The notes under the pieces are model-generated. The model had not been told where the DNA came from, made no database searches, and saw nothing but the letters and a program-made list of their open reading frames with translations. The position numbers and the translations under genes were made by a program. Shown here piece by piece: positions 1-10,154 of a stretch of DNA of 64,000 nucleotides. Location: assembly GCA_019636245.1 (NCBI GenBank), contig JAHBXX010000005.1:62001-126000 (forward strand). The letters are read 5' to 3'. The stretch comes from Planctomycetota bacterium. Its GTDB lineage: Bacteria > Planctomycetota > UBA1135 > UBA2386. Every line of letters starts with the position of its first letter. Position 1 is the first letter of the stretch.

Positions 1-2
1 CG

Positions 3-467
3 CGCGCCGTCGCGCTGCCGCGCACGCTGCTCGGCCCGGACTCGCTCGACTTCTCGTTCTCCGGCCTGAAGACGGCGCTGCTCTACACGCTGCAGCCGCA
101 GGGCAGCCCACCGCCGGCCGGACCGCCGACCGGCCAGCGCCTGCAGGACCTCGCCGCCGCCTACCAGGAGGCGGTGGTCGACGTGCTGGTGGCGAAGCTG
201 CGCCGCGCCAGCGAACGCCACCCCGTGCGCTCCTTGTGCATCGGCGGCGGCGTGGCGCGCAACCTGCGCCTGCGCGAGCGGCTGGCCTCCGACCCGCAAC
301 TCGCGGCGCTGCACCTCGTGCTGCCGGATCCGGCGCTGTGCGCCGACAACGCGGCGATGGTCGCCAGCCTCGGCGCGACGCTGCGGCGCCAGGGCCTGGC
401 CGCCGAACTCGACCTCGATGCGATCGCGACGCCGCAGTCGGGCGGCAAGGCGAAGGTGCGGCCGTGA
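3..467 (+). CDS. tsaD: tRNA N6-adenosine threonylcarbamoyltransferase TsaD, C-terminal part
   Basis: TsaD, with TsaB/TsaE, attaches threonylcarbamoyl to A37 of ANN-decoding tRNAs. Only the last ~154 residues are inside the window; the frame is open from base 3 and the 5' end lies to the left. Visible family signatures are LDFSFSGLKTAL near the start, the Gly-rich CIGGGVARN segment (nucleotide-binding lobe) and the terminal CADNAAMVASLG, which carries the conserved metal-site Asp. The TGA stop at 465-467 overlaps the GTG start of larB, so the genes are probably co-transcribed. Family assignment is firm; only the amount missing is unknown. Confidence 0.93.
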   Translation, partial: RAVALPRTLLGPDSLDFSFSGLKTALLYTLQPQGSPPPAGPPTGQRLQDLAAAYQEAVVDVLVAKLRRASERHPVRSLCIGGGVARNLRLRERLASDPQLAALHLVLPDPALCADNAAMVASLGATLRRQGLAAELDLDAIATPQSGGKAKVRP

Positions 468-1240
468 ACGCCGACGACGCTCCCTGGCGCGAGCTGCTGC
501 AGCGCGTGCAGGGCGGCACCTGCAGCGTCGACGAGGCGCTGGCCGCCCTGCGGGTCGGCCCGCCGGCGGCCGAACTCGGCTTCGCCACCGTCGACCACGA
601 CCGCGCGCGGCGCTGCGGCCTGCCGGAGGTCGTGTACTGCCAGGGCAAGACCCCCGAGGAGGCGACCGGCATCGCCGTCGAGATCCTGCGCCGTTCCGAC
701 CGCCTGCTGATGACGCGCGCCACGACCGAGCACGCACGCGCCGTCGCCGAAGCGCTGCCGCAGGCGCGCTACCACGACCGCGCCCGCTGCGTCACCGTGC
801 TGCCGGCGTCGCCGCCGCCGCGCGGCCGCGTCGCCGTGGTCAGCGCCGGCACCGCCGACCTGCCCGTCGCCGACGAGGCCGCGGTCACGCTCGAGTTCGC
901 CGGCAACCGGGTCGAACGCTACACCGACGTGGGCGTCGCGGGGCTGCACCGGCTGCTGCGCCACATCGACGCCATCCGGCAGGCGAACGCGATCGTCGTC
1001 GTCGCCGGCATGGACGGCGCCCTGCCGTCGGTCGTCGGCGGACTCGTCGACCGCCCCGTGATCGCGGTGCCGACGAGCACCGGCTACGGCGCCTCGTTCG
1101 GCGGCGTCGCGGCCCTGCTGACGATGCTGAACAGCTGCGCCGCCGGCGTGGCGGTGGTCAACATTGACAACGGTTTCGGGGCTGGCTATCTCGCCTCCCT
1201 GATCAACCTGCGCACCGCCGCCACGGACCCGAGAACTTGA
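464..1240 (+). CDS. larB: LarB, nickel-pincer cofactor biosynthesis protein (AIR carboxylase-like)
   Basis: LarB carboxylates and hydrolyses nicotinic acid adenine dinucleotide, the first step to the nickel-pincer nucleotide cofactor of lactate racemase and related enzymes. The 258-aa protein has the PurE-like C-terminal half, with [33 protein letters not shown] and [12 protein letters not shown], all typical of LarB. The GTG start at 464 overlaps the tsaD stop, and the stop overlaps the carA TTG start by 4 bp. The partner genes larC and larE are not in this window, so whether the pathway is complete is unknown. In this family the PurE-like fold could be miscalled purE, but the N-terminal domain and these motifs fit LarB better. 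Confidence 0.88.
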   Translation: MNADDAPWRELLQRVQGGTCSVDEALAALRVGPPAAELGFATVDHDRARRCGLPEVVYCQGKTPEEATGIAVEILRRSDRLLMTRATTEHARAVAEALPQARYHDRARCVTVLPASPPPRGRVAVVSAGTADLPVADEAAVTLEFAGNRVERYTDVGVAGLHRLLRHIDAIRQANAIVVVAGMDGALPSVVGGLVDRPVIAVPTSTGYGASFGGVAALLTMLNSCAAGVAVVNIDNGFGAGYLASLINLRTAATDPRT

Positions 1241-2382
1241 CCACCGCCGACCGCCCTCCCGCCCGCCTCGTGCTCGAGGACGGGACCGTGCTCGCGGGGC
1301 GGGGCTTCGGCGCCGGCGTCGACCGCATCGGCGAGTTGGTGTTCAACACCTCGATGGTCGGCTACCAGGAGATCCTGACGGATCCCTCCTACCGCGGCCA
1401 GACGGTGCTGCTGACGCAACCGCACATCGGCAACTACGGCGTCAACAGCGAGGACGAGGAGTCGGCGCGCCTGTGGCTGTCGGGCCTGGTGGTGCGCGAG
1501 GCGTGCCGTCGGGCCAGCAACGCGCGTTCGGGCGCCGAGCTGTCGGACTACCTCGCGCAGCACGGCGTGCCCGGCATCGAGGGCGTCGACACGCGCATGC
1601 TGACCCGCCACGTGCGCGACCACGGCGAACTGCGCGTGCTGATCACGCGCGACATGGCCACTCCCGACGCCGAGCTCGTCGAACGCGTGCGCCGGGCGCC
1701 GCGCGTCGCCGACGAGGACCACGTGCTCGCGGTCACGGCCGCGGCGAGCCACGCCTGGGACAAGGGCTACGAGTCGGCGTTCAGCCCGCCGCCGCCGGCC
1801 GCCGCGCCGGGGCGCCGGCCGCGCGTCGTCGCCTACGACTTCGGCGCCAAACGCAACATCCTGCGCTCGCTGGTCGCCTGCGGCCTCGACGTCACCGTGG
1901 TGCCGGCGGCGACGCCCGCCGCCGCGGTGCTGGAGCAGCGGCCTGACGGCGTGTTCCTCAGCAACGGCCCCGGCGATCCGGCGGTCTGCCGCTACGCGAT
2001 CGACGCGGCGAAGGTGCTCGTCCGGCAGCTGCCCGTGTTCGGCATCTGCCTGGGCCATCAGATCCTGGCGCACGTGTTCGGCGGCCGGACCTTCAAGATG
2101 AAGTTCGGCCACCACGGCGGCAACCAGCCGGTGATCGACCTCGCGACCGGCAAGGTCGAGATCACCTCGCAGAACCACAGCTACGCCGTCGACCCGTCGT
2201 CGCTGCCCGACGGCGTCGAGGTCACCCACCGGAACCTCAACGACGACACCGTCGAGGGCCTGCGCCACCGCGAGCTGCCGGTGTTCTCGGTGCAGTACCA
2301 CCCCGAGGCGGCGCCGGGGCCGCACGACGCGCTCTACCTGTTCAGGCGCTTCGTCGAGCTGCTCGCCGCCGCCCGGTGCTGA
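1237..2382 (+). CDS. carA: Carbamoyl-phosphate synthase small subunit (glutamine amidotransferase)
   Basis: CarA hydrolyses glutamine and channels ammonia to CarB for carbamoyl phosphate, feeding pyrimidine and arginine synthesis. The 381-aa product has the small-subunit N-terminal domain ([15 protein letters not shown]..., [14 protein letters not shown]) and a class I amidotransferase domain. Its nucleophile is Cys271 in GICLGHQ, with the catalytic His355 and Glu357 in YHPE. The start is TTG at 1237, overlapping the larB stop as TTGA. The next gene begins 7 bp before the carA stop. The large subunit gene is about 14 kb downstream rather than adjacent, an unusual split. Confidence 0.97.
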   Translation: MTTADRPPARLVLEDGTVLAGRGFGAGVDRIGELVFNTSMVGYQEILTDPSYRGQTVLLTQPHIGNYGVNSEDEESARLWLSGLVVREACRRASNARSGAELSDYLAQHGVPGIEGVDTRMLTRHVRDHGELRVLITRDMATPDAELVERVRRAPRVADEDHVLAVTAAASHAWDKGYESAFSPPPPAAAPGRRPRVVAYDFGAKRNILRSLVACGLDVTVVPAATPAAAVLEQRPDGVFLSNGPGDPAVCRYAIDAAKVLVRQLPVFGICLGHQILAHVFGGRTFKMKFGHHGGNQPVIDLATGKVEITSQNHSYAVDPSSLPDGVEVTHRNLNDDTVEGLRHRELPVFSVQYHPEAAPGPHDALYLFRRFVELLAAARC

Positions 2383-3287
2383 CCCGGTTCCGCGTCGACG
2401 CCGCGGCCGCCGGCGGCCGGCTCGACGCGTGCCTGCACGGCCTGGACGCGCCCGGCCTGGGCCCGCTGTCGCGCCAGCAAGCCCGCCGCCTGTGCGCGCT
2501 CGGCGCGGTCGCCAGGAACGGCGTGCGGGCCGCGGCCACGGCGCGCCTGCATGCCGGCGACGAGATCGCCTGGGCGCCGGACCTGGCGGCGCTGACGCTG
2601 CAGCTGGACGTCGCCGTGGCGTTCGCGGACGCGGACGTCGTCGTGCTGCACAAGCCGCCCGGCCTCGCCGTGCACGGCGGGCCGCTGGTGGAGCGCTCGG
2701 TCGCCTCGGCGCTGGCCCGCGCGCTGCCCGGCGCGGGCCTGGCGCAACGGCTCGACCGCGAGGCCTCCGGCCTGCTGCTGGTCGGGCGCGACGCCGCCGC
2801 CCTGCGCGCTCTCGGGGCGGCGATGGAGCAGGGCGCGATCGACCGCGAGTACCTGGCCGTGGTCGCCGGCGTGGTCGCCGCCGACGCGCGCACGATCGAC
2901 CTGCCGCTGCGCATCACCGACGAGCCGCGCGGCGACCGCCCGAAGACCCTGGTCGACCCCGAGCACGGCCAGCCGTCGCGGTCGCACGTGGCCGTCGAGG
3001 CGCGCGGCCGATCGTGCACGCTGGTGCGAGTGCGGCTCGAGACCGGCCGCACGCACCAGATCCGCGCCCACCTGGCCGCGATCGGCCATCCGCTGCTCGG
3101 CGATCCGCGCTACGGCGACGCGGCCGCGAACGCCGCCGCACGCGCGACGTTCGGCATCGACCGCACCCTGCTGCACGGCGCCCGGCTGGTCTTCCCTGCA
3201 CCCGGAACCGGAGCCCGCATCGAGGTGGCCGCGACGCACGAACCGGACTTCGCGCGCCTGTTCCCGCAGCTCGCCGGCCACCGATGA
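2376..3287 (+). CDS. RluA-family pseudouridine synthase
   Basis: Isomerises uridine to pseudouridine in rRNA or tRNA. The 303-aa protein has an S4-like N-terminal segment (GRLDACL...[15 protein letters not shown]), a central [15 protein letters not shown], the catalytic loop [11 protein letters not shown] with Asp127 as nucleophile, and the [14 protein letters not shown] / [11 protein letters not shown] block of the RluA/RluC/RluD group. The canonical HRLD is QRLD here. GTG start at 2376 overlaps carA by 7 bp. Which uridine it targets cannot be told from sequence, so no Rlu letter is given. It converges on the CPBP gene with only 16 bp between the stops. Confidence 0.92.
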   Translation: MLTRFRVDAAAAGGRLDACLHGLDAPGLGPLSRQQARRLCALGAVARNGVRAAATARLHAGDEIAWAPDLAALTLQLDVAVAFADADVVVLHKPPGLAVHGGPLVERSVASALARALPGAGLAQRLDREASGLLLVGRDAAALRALGAAMEQGAIDREYLAVVAGVVAADARTIDLPLRITDEPRGDRPKTLVDPEHGQPSRSHVAVEARGRSCTLVRVRLETGRTHQIRAHLAAIGHPLLGDPRYGDAAANAAARATFGIDRTLLHGARLVFPAPGTGARIEVAATHEPDFARLFPQLAGHR

Positions 3288-3303
3288 ACCGCCGTCGGCG
3301 CGT

Positions 3304-3990
3304 TCAGAGCAGCGCGTATTCGCGCAGCACCAGGTGCGCGTTCCACAGCAGGTGCAGCAGCATCGCCGGCCACAGCGCGCCCGCCGCGACCCGGAGCACG
3401 CCGGCGGTGAAGCCGAACACGAAGTGCGGCAGCAGCATGACGACGTCGGCGTGCATGGCCGAGAACAGCATCGCCTGCACCGCGATCGCCAGGCCCGGCG
3501 ACAGCACGCGCAGGAACCGCGTCAGCAGGAGTCCACGGTACATCCACTCCTCGACCAGCGCCGGCGCGACGGCGCTGGCCAGCAGCGACACCCACCACGG
3601 CCAACCGGCGTCGCGTTCCGCCGCGATCGGCGACGTCGCGCTGCCGTCCGACGGGATGCGGCTCTCCCAGGCCCACAGCAGCAGCGCCATGGCGACACCG
3701 ACCAGCAGGCAGAGTTCGACCATGCGCGGCCGCGGGCGGGCGAACACCCGGCGCGCCTCGGCGTCGCGCCACACGAAGCGGACGACGACCACGCAGAGCG
3801 CCAGGTAGCCGACCTCGTAGAGCAGGACGTGGAGCAGGACGTAGGCCGACGCCGCCGTCGACGGCGTCCACAGGAACGCCATCACCTGGCCGTAGAGACC
3901 GTGCGCGGCCTGGATGGCAAGCCACAGCAGGAGCGCCGGCCGCAGCACATCGGCCGGCGCGACGGCGGCGGGTGGCGGGGCATCGGCCAT
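3304..3990 (-). CDS. CPBP-family intramembrane metalloprotease
   Basis: Multi-pass membrane protein of about 228 aa. The Abi/CPBP signature is clear: EE-x3-R in VEEWMYRGLL (Glu147, Glu148, Arg152), then FSAMHADV with a His, and HLLWNA near the C-terminus. These make the metal site of CAAX-prenyl-protease-like intramembrane proteases. Around six hydrophobic segments are visible. The natural substrate is unknown; relatives act in protein maturation or self-immunity. An upstream in-frame GTG at 3996 would add two residues; I chose the ATG. The next gene on the same strand ends 36 bp upstream of this start. Confidence 0.85.
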   Translation of the reverse strand: MADAPPPAAVAPADVLRPALLLWLAIQAAHGLYGQVMAFLWTPSTAASAYVLLHVLLYEVGYLALCVVVVRFVWRDAEARRVFARPRPRMVELCLLVGVAMALLLWAWESRIPSDGSATSPIAAERDAGWPWWVSLLASAVAPALVEEWMYRGLLLTRFLRVLSPGLAIAVQAMLFSAMHADVVMLLPHFVFGFTAGVLRVAAGALWPAMLLHLLWNAHLVLREYALL

Positions 3991-4026
3991 GCCCACGAGG
4001 CTACCACCGCCTCGCGAACGCCGGCA

Positions 4027-6537
4027 TCAGAACGCGCCGACCGTGAGCTGCAGCGCGTTCGTGCTGGTGATGGCCACGAAGGCGAGGCTCATGTCGACCT
4101 CGATCGGCACCATCTGGTAGTAGAACTGCGCGCCCACGAACGGCGGCGAGCTCGGCAGGAACAGCTGCCCCTCGACGGCGCCGGTCAATGTCACGTAGGG
4201 ATCGAGGATGTCCGGCTCGACGTGCAGCAGGCAGCCCGGCACCGCCTCGGGCAGGATCGAGTTCAGCGCGAACGAAGGGAGCAGCGGCGCCATGCTGATG
4301 ACCGCGACCACGAAGCACGTGGTCGGCAGGCCGGTCGCCTGCACGCGGAAGACGCCGTCGACCCACGGCTGCGCGCTGACGCTCAGCAGGTTCGGTCCGC
4401 CCGAGCTCGGACAGCCGGAGGCGAACGGCGCCGACGTCGCCGGGCACGTGGTCGTGAGCAGGGCGATGTAGGAGCAGAGGTTGCCGCCCGCGGTCGCGAA
4501 GGTGCCGCCGCCGACGATCTCGCCGCTCGCCAGCGAGCGCAGCGCCAGCACCGGCGCGTCCATGCCGACGCCGAGCGACGACCAGGTCGTGCCGTTCCAG
4601 CGCGCGACGTAGTCGACCGGCAGGCCGCCGGCGAGCGTGAACTGGCCGCCGACGACGAGGTCGCCGTTGGGCACGGCGCTGATCGCCGCCACCTCGGCAT
4701 TGGTGCCGACGCCGAGCGGCGCCCAGGCGGCGCCGTTCCAGATCGCGATGTGGTTCGCCGGTGCGGCATCGGCGGTGCTGAAGTCGCCGCCGGCGACCAG
4801 ATTGCCGTTGCCCTGCACGAACAGGGCCAGCACCGGGCCGTCCATGCCGGCGCCGAGCGGCGACCAGGCGCTGCCGTTCCAGCGGGCGATGCGGTTGCAC
4901 GGCAGGCCGTCGGCGAGCGTGAAGTCGCCGCCGGCGACGAGGTCGCCGTTCGGCAGGCGCGCGAGGCAGCGCACCGGACCGTTCATGCCGAGGCCCAGGG
5001 CCGACCACGTGGAGCCGTTCCAGACCGCGACGCGGCTGGCGGGGTTGCCGCCCGCCAGCGTGAAGTCGCCGCCGGCGACGAGGTCGCCGCCCGGCAGGGT
5101 CAGCAACGCCCGCACGCGCTGGTTGGTGCCGCTGCCGAGGGTCGTCCACGCGGTGCCGTTCCAGCGGGCTACGAATGCCGCCGCCCCGCCGCCCGCGGCG
5201 GTGAAGTCGCCGCCGGCCGCGAAGGTGTTGTCGGCGAAGGCTGCCAGCGCGCGCACCTCGTTGTCCATGCCGGTGCCGAACGCAGTCCACGCCGCACCGT
5301 CCCAGCGCGCCACGCAATTGGTCGTGGTGCCGCTCGAGGTCACGAAGCGGCCGCCGGCCAGCAGACCGCCGTTCGGCTGCACGGCCAGCGCCTGCACGGC
5401 GTTGTCCATGCCCGAGCCGAGCGGCACCCAGCCGCTGCCGTTCCACAGCGCGATGCGGATCGCGGCGAAGCCGCCCGCCGACGAGAAGCTGCCGCCGGCG
5501 ACGAGGCTGGTGCCGTCGAGCGGCGTCACCGTGAACACCACGCCGTTCATGCCGACCGACATCGCCGACCAGGTGCTGCCGTTCCAGCGCGCGGTGCGGT
5601 TGGCGCTGACGCCGCCGGCCACGGTGAACGTGCCGCTGGCGACGACCTCGTCGCCGGGCATCACGGCGAGGCCGCGGACCAGGTTGTTGACGCCGGTGCC
5701 GAGCGGCGACCACGTGCTGCCGTTCCAGCGGGCGATGCGGCTCGCCGAGCCGCCGCCGGCGATCGTGAACGCGCCGCCGACGATGACGTCGTCGTTCGAC
5801 AAGGCCGCCAGGGCGTAGACGGGCGCGGTCACGCCGGCGCCGAGCGGCGACCACGAGCTGCCGTCCCAGCGGGCGACGCGCTCCGCCGCGCCGCCGCCGG
5901 CGCTGCTGAAGAAGCCGCCGGCGATCAGGTCGCCGTTCGACAGCGTCGTCAGCGCGTAGACCCAGCTGTTGGTGCCGAGCCCGAGCTGCGACCACGACGA
6001 GCCGTCCCAGCGGGCGATGTAGTTCGCCGGCGAACCGCCGGCGGTCGTGAACAGACCGGCGGCGACGAGATCGCCGTTCGACAGCACGCGCAGCGCGCGG
6101 ACCTCGTTGTTGGTGCCGGCGCCGAGCGCCGACCACGCGGTGCCGTTCCAGCGCGCGACGCGCGCCGCGCCCGACCCGCCCGCGGTCGTGAAGCTGCCGC
6201 CGGCGACGAGGTCGCCGCCGGGCAGCACGGCCAGCGAGGTGACGTTGCCGTTGGTGCCGAGTCCGAGCGGCGACCACACCCCGGTCGCCGGATCCCAGGC
6301 GGCGACGTTGCTGGCCGGAACGCCGCCCGCGGCGCTGAAGGCGCCGGCGACGACCAGCACCGGCGTCGCCGGACCGGCGCCGTCGGGATCCCAGAGCGTG
6401 GTGGCGAAGACGTCGCCGCTGACGCCGGGCACGATCGGCAGCCAGGGCGTTTCGCACTGGGCGGTGGCGGCCACGGGCAGCGCGGCGAGCGCGCCGAGGC
6501 AGGCGAGACGGGTACAGAGGGATGGCGAGGTACGCAT
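4027..6537 (-). CDS. Secreted repeat protein with 13 propeller-like 47-aa repeats and a planctomycete-type C-terminal domain
   Basis: 836-aa extracellular protein. Residues 1-26 form a signal peptide ending near AATAQC. Residues ~45-690 are 13 repeats with consensus V-x-ALA-x-LPNGDLVAGG-x-FT-x-AGG then ARWNG-x-WSPLG-x-GMN, a pattern expected to fold as beta-propeller blades. A partial 14th follows. The last ~125 residues start with FASGCPSSGGPNLL, a Cys-rich module I associate with secreted planctomycete proteins; it may act in anchoring or sorting (inference). Twelve of the repeats are spaced at exactly 141 bp in the DNA. Start ATG at 6537; no good ribosome-binding site is visible. Ligand and role are unknown. 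Confidence 0.85.
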   Translation of the reverse strand: MRTSPSLCTRLACLGALAALPVAATAQCETPWLPIVPGVSGDVFATTLWDPDGAGPATPVLVVAGAFSAAGGVPASNVAAWDPATGVWSPLGLGTNGNVTSLAVLPGGDLVAGGSFTTAGGSGAARVARWNGTAWSALGAGTNNEVRALRVLSNGDLVAAGLFTTAGGSPANYIARWDGSSWSQLGLGTNSWVYALTTLSNGDLIAGGFFSSAGGGAAERVARWDGSSWSPLGAGVTAPVYALAALSNDDVIVGGAFTIAGGGSASRIARWNGSTWSPLGTGVNNLVRGLAVMPGDEVVASGTFTVAGGVSANRTARWNGSTWSAMSVGMNGVVFTVTPLDGTSLVAGGSFSSAGGFAAIRIALWNGSGWVPLGSGMDNAVQALAVQPNGGLLAGGRFVTSSGTTTNCVARWDGAAWTAFGTGMDNEVRALAAFADNTFAAGGDFTAAGGGAAAFVARWNGTAWTTLGSGTNQRVRALLTLPGGDLVAGGDFTLAGGNPASRVAVWNGSTWSALGLGMNGPVRCLARLPNGDLVAGGDFTLADGLPCNRIARWNGSAWSPLGAGMDGPVLALFVQGNGNLVAGGDFSTADAAPANHIAIWNGAAWAPLGVGTNAEVAAISAVPNGDLVVGGQFTLAGGLPVDYVARWNGTTWSSLGVGMDAPVLALRSLASGEIVGGGTFATAGGNLCSYIALLTTTCPATSAPFASGCPSSGGPNLLSVSAQPWVDGVFRVQATGLPTTCFVVAVISMAPLLPSFALNSILPEAVPGCLLHVEPDILDPYVTLTGAVEGQLFLPSSPPFVGAQFYYQMVPIEVDMSLAFVAITSTNALQLTVGAF
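4465..6330 (-). repeat. Tandem array, 141-bp unit, inside the secreted propeller gene
   Basis: The element GCCGTTCCAG (variants GCCGTCCCAG, ACCGTCCCAG) recurs at 4591, 4732, 4873, 5014, 5155, 5296, 5437, 5578, 5719, 5860, 6001 and 6142, each exactly 141 bp from the last. It marks the WNG-x-W turn of each protein repeat. The first protein repeat is a few codons longer and falls out of register. No indel is present over twelve units although the units differ in many third bases and codons. Confidence 0.93.
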
Positions 6538-6738
6538 GGCAGGGAGTTGGTGGGAAGCGCACGCCGGCCGGAGTGCATGGCGGCCGACGAGGTTGCGAGA
6601 TGGTAGGAAGCGCCGCCGCGGCGGCAACAGGGCCCGCGGCGACCGGTCGCCCCGGAGAGGGCCTTCGCGCCGCGGCGGCACCGCCTGGACCGGTCGCCGG
6701 GCCGACGCCCCTGGCGGGGACGGCGCGCCCGCGATCCG
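6538..6738. promoter_or_regulatory. Divergent intergenic region between propeller and esterase genes
   Basis: This 201-bp stretch separates two genes read outward, so it must hold both promoters if each is transcribed on its own. I could not pick out convincing -35/-10 boxes in the GC-rich sequence. Confidence 0.4.
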
Positions 6739-8376
6739 ATGCACCGCATGCGCCGCCTGGTCGCGTGGTCGTGCCTCGTCCCGCTGCTGACGGCGCAGCA
6801 TCCCCTGGCGCCGCGCCTGCAGGAGCGCACCTTCGCCGTCGACGGCGTCGAGCGCCAGGCACTGCTGCACGTCCCGCCCGCCGCGGCCACCGAACCGGCG
6901 CCGCTGGTGTTCGTCTTCCACGGCCACGGCGGCCGCGCCGCCGGCGCGGCGCGCTCGTTCGGCCTGCACGAACTCTGGCCGGACGCCATCGTCGTCTATC
7001 CCCAGGGCCTGCCGACCCCGGGCCGCACCGACCCCGAGGGCGAGCGCTCCGGCTGGCAGCACGCCGCCGGCGAGGCCCATGACCGCGACCTGCGCTTCGT
7101 CGACGCCATGCTGGCGGCGCTGGGGCGGGAACTGCGCGTCGATCGCCACCGTGTGCACGCCGCCGGCCACAGCAACGGCGGCGGCTTCACCTACCTGCTC
7201 TGGGCCACGCGCGGCGAAGCGTTCGCGTCGTTCGCCGCGTCGGCGACGGTCGCCGCCCGCGCGCTGCGCGGCGCCGAGCCGCCGCCGCGCCCGGTGCTCC
7301 ACCTCGCCGGCCGCGCCGATCCGGTGGTGCCGTTCTCGCGCCAGGAGCGCACGATCGCGGCCCTGGTCGCCGCCCAGGCGGCCGCGGCCGGCGAGCCCTG
7401 GGACGCCGTGCCCGGCGCCACGCGCCACCGCGCCGCGAACGGCGCCGATGTGGCCGTGCTGCGCCACGACGGCGGCCACGAGCTGCCCGCCGCCGCCGGT
7501 CCGGCGGTCGCCGCGTTCTTCCGCGCGACGCCACGGCCGAACCCGTGGGTGGTCGACGAGGTGCGCGCGCCGAGCCTCGTTCGGCACGTCTACGCGAGCC
7601 CGGCTGCCGGCACCGAGGTCGCCTACCACGTCCTGCTGCCCCCGGACTACCTGGACGGCGCTGCCCGCCACCCGGTGCTCTACTGGCTGCACGGCAGCGG
7701 CGGCGGCGGCGCGGGCGTCGGCCCGCTGGCGCGCCGCTTCCTCGCGGCGATGCGCGCGGGCGCGATGCCCGCGTGCCTGGTCGTGTTCCCCAATGGCCTG
7801 CCGAACGGCATGTGGTGCGACAGCGTCGACGGCCGCACGCCGGTCGAGACGGTGCTGGTCGGCGAGATCGTGCCGCGCATCGACCGCCTGTTCCGCACCG
7901 CGGCCACGCGCGAAGGGAGGCTGCTCGAGGGCTTCAGCATGGGCGGCTACGGCGCGCTGCGGCTCGCGTTCGCGCACCCGGAGCTGTTCGCCGCCGCCTC
8001 CTCGTTGGGCGGTGGTCCGCTGCAGCCCGAACTGGTGGCCACGCCCCGCGCCGACGAGGCGCGGCGCGAGCAGGTGCTGCGCGAGGTGTTCGGCGGCGAT
8101 CAGGCCGAGTTCCGACGACGCAGCCCGTGGCAGCTCGCCGCCGCACAGGCCGACCGCCTGCGCCGGGACCTGCGGCTGCGGCTGGTGGTCGGCAGCGCCG
8201 ACGCGACGCTGCCGGCGAACCGCGCCCTCCACCAGCACCTGGAGGGCCTCGGCATCCCGCACGAGTACATCGAGCTCGATGGCGTGCCGCACGACCCGCT
8301 GCGCACGCTGGAGGCACTCGGCGCGCGCTTCGCCGCCTTCCATCGCGCCGCGTTCGCCGACCCCGCCGGCCGCTGA
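6739..8376 (+). CDS. Secreted two-domain esterase (LpqC-like domain fused to esterase-D/CE1-like domain)
   Basis: 545 aa, with a short signal peptide (residues 1-20). Two alpha/beta-hydrolase domains sit in tandem. Residues ~35-260 resemble the LpqC/poly-3-hydroxybutyrate depolymerase family, with an HGHGG oxyanion loop and nucleophile motif GHSNGG at 143-148. Residues ~280-540 resemble CE1/esterase-D enzymes, with WLHGSGGGG, nucleophile GFSMGGYG near 398-405 and a late VPHD histidine. Both domains appear to keep Ser and His. This suggests cleavage of feruloyl or acetyl esters on polysaccharide outside the cytoplasm (inference). It converges with proS, 10 bp between stops. Confidence 0.82.
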   Translation: MHRMRRLVAWSCLVPLLTAQHPLAPRLQERTFAVDGVERQALLHVPPAAATEPAPLVFVFHGHGGRAAGAARSFGLHELWPDAIVVYPQGLPTPGRTDPEGERSGWQHAAGEAHDRDLRFVDAMLAALGRELRVDRHRVHAAGHSNGGGFTYLLWATRGEAFASFAASATVAARALRGAEPPPRPVLHLAGRADPVVPFSRQERTIAALVAAQAAAAGEPWDAVPGATRHRAANGADVAVLRHDGGHELPAAAGPAVAAFFRATPRPNPWVVDEVRAPSLVRHVYASPAAGTEVAYHVLLPPDYLDGAARHPVLYWLHGSGGGGAGVGPLARRFLAAMRAGAMPACLVVFPNGLPNGMWCDSVDGRTPVETVLVGEIVPRIDRLFRTAATREGRLLEGFSMGGYGALRLAFAHPELFAAASSLGGGPLQPELVATPRADEARREQVLREVFGGDQAEFRRRSPWQLAAAQADRLRRDLRLRLVVGSADATLPANRALHQHLEGLGIPHEYIELDGVPHDPLRTLEALGARFAAFHRAAFADPAGR

Positions 8377-8386
8377 CGCCGGGCCG

Positions 8387-10111
<1,725 letters not shown>

Positions 10112-10154
10112 CGGGCCGGCGAGCGTAGCCGGCAGGCCACCCGGCGGGAACGCG

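Noticed and set aside
236..463. Longer larB with an ATG at 236
   Set aside because: The added residues are an Arg/Ala-rich shadow of tsaD; the GTG at 464 gives the normal LarB start.
4465..6330. CRISPR-like or satellite repeat
   Set aside because: The period of 141 bp is a multiple of three, lies wholly within one open frame and encodes a regular protein repeat with changing bases; no spacers.
3334..6606. Very long plus-strand frame over the CPBP and propeller genes
   Set aside because: It is antisense to recognised proteins and has repetitive Arg/Glu/Ala composition from the 141-bp array.
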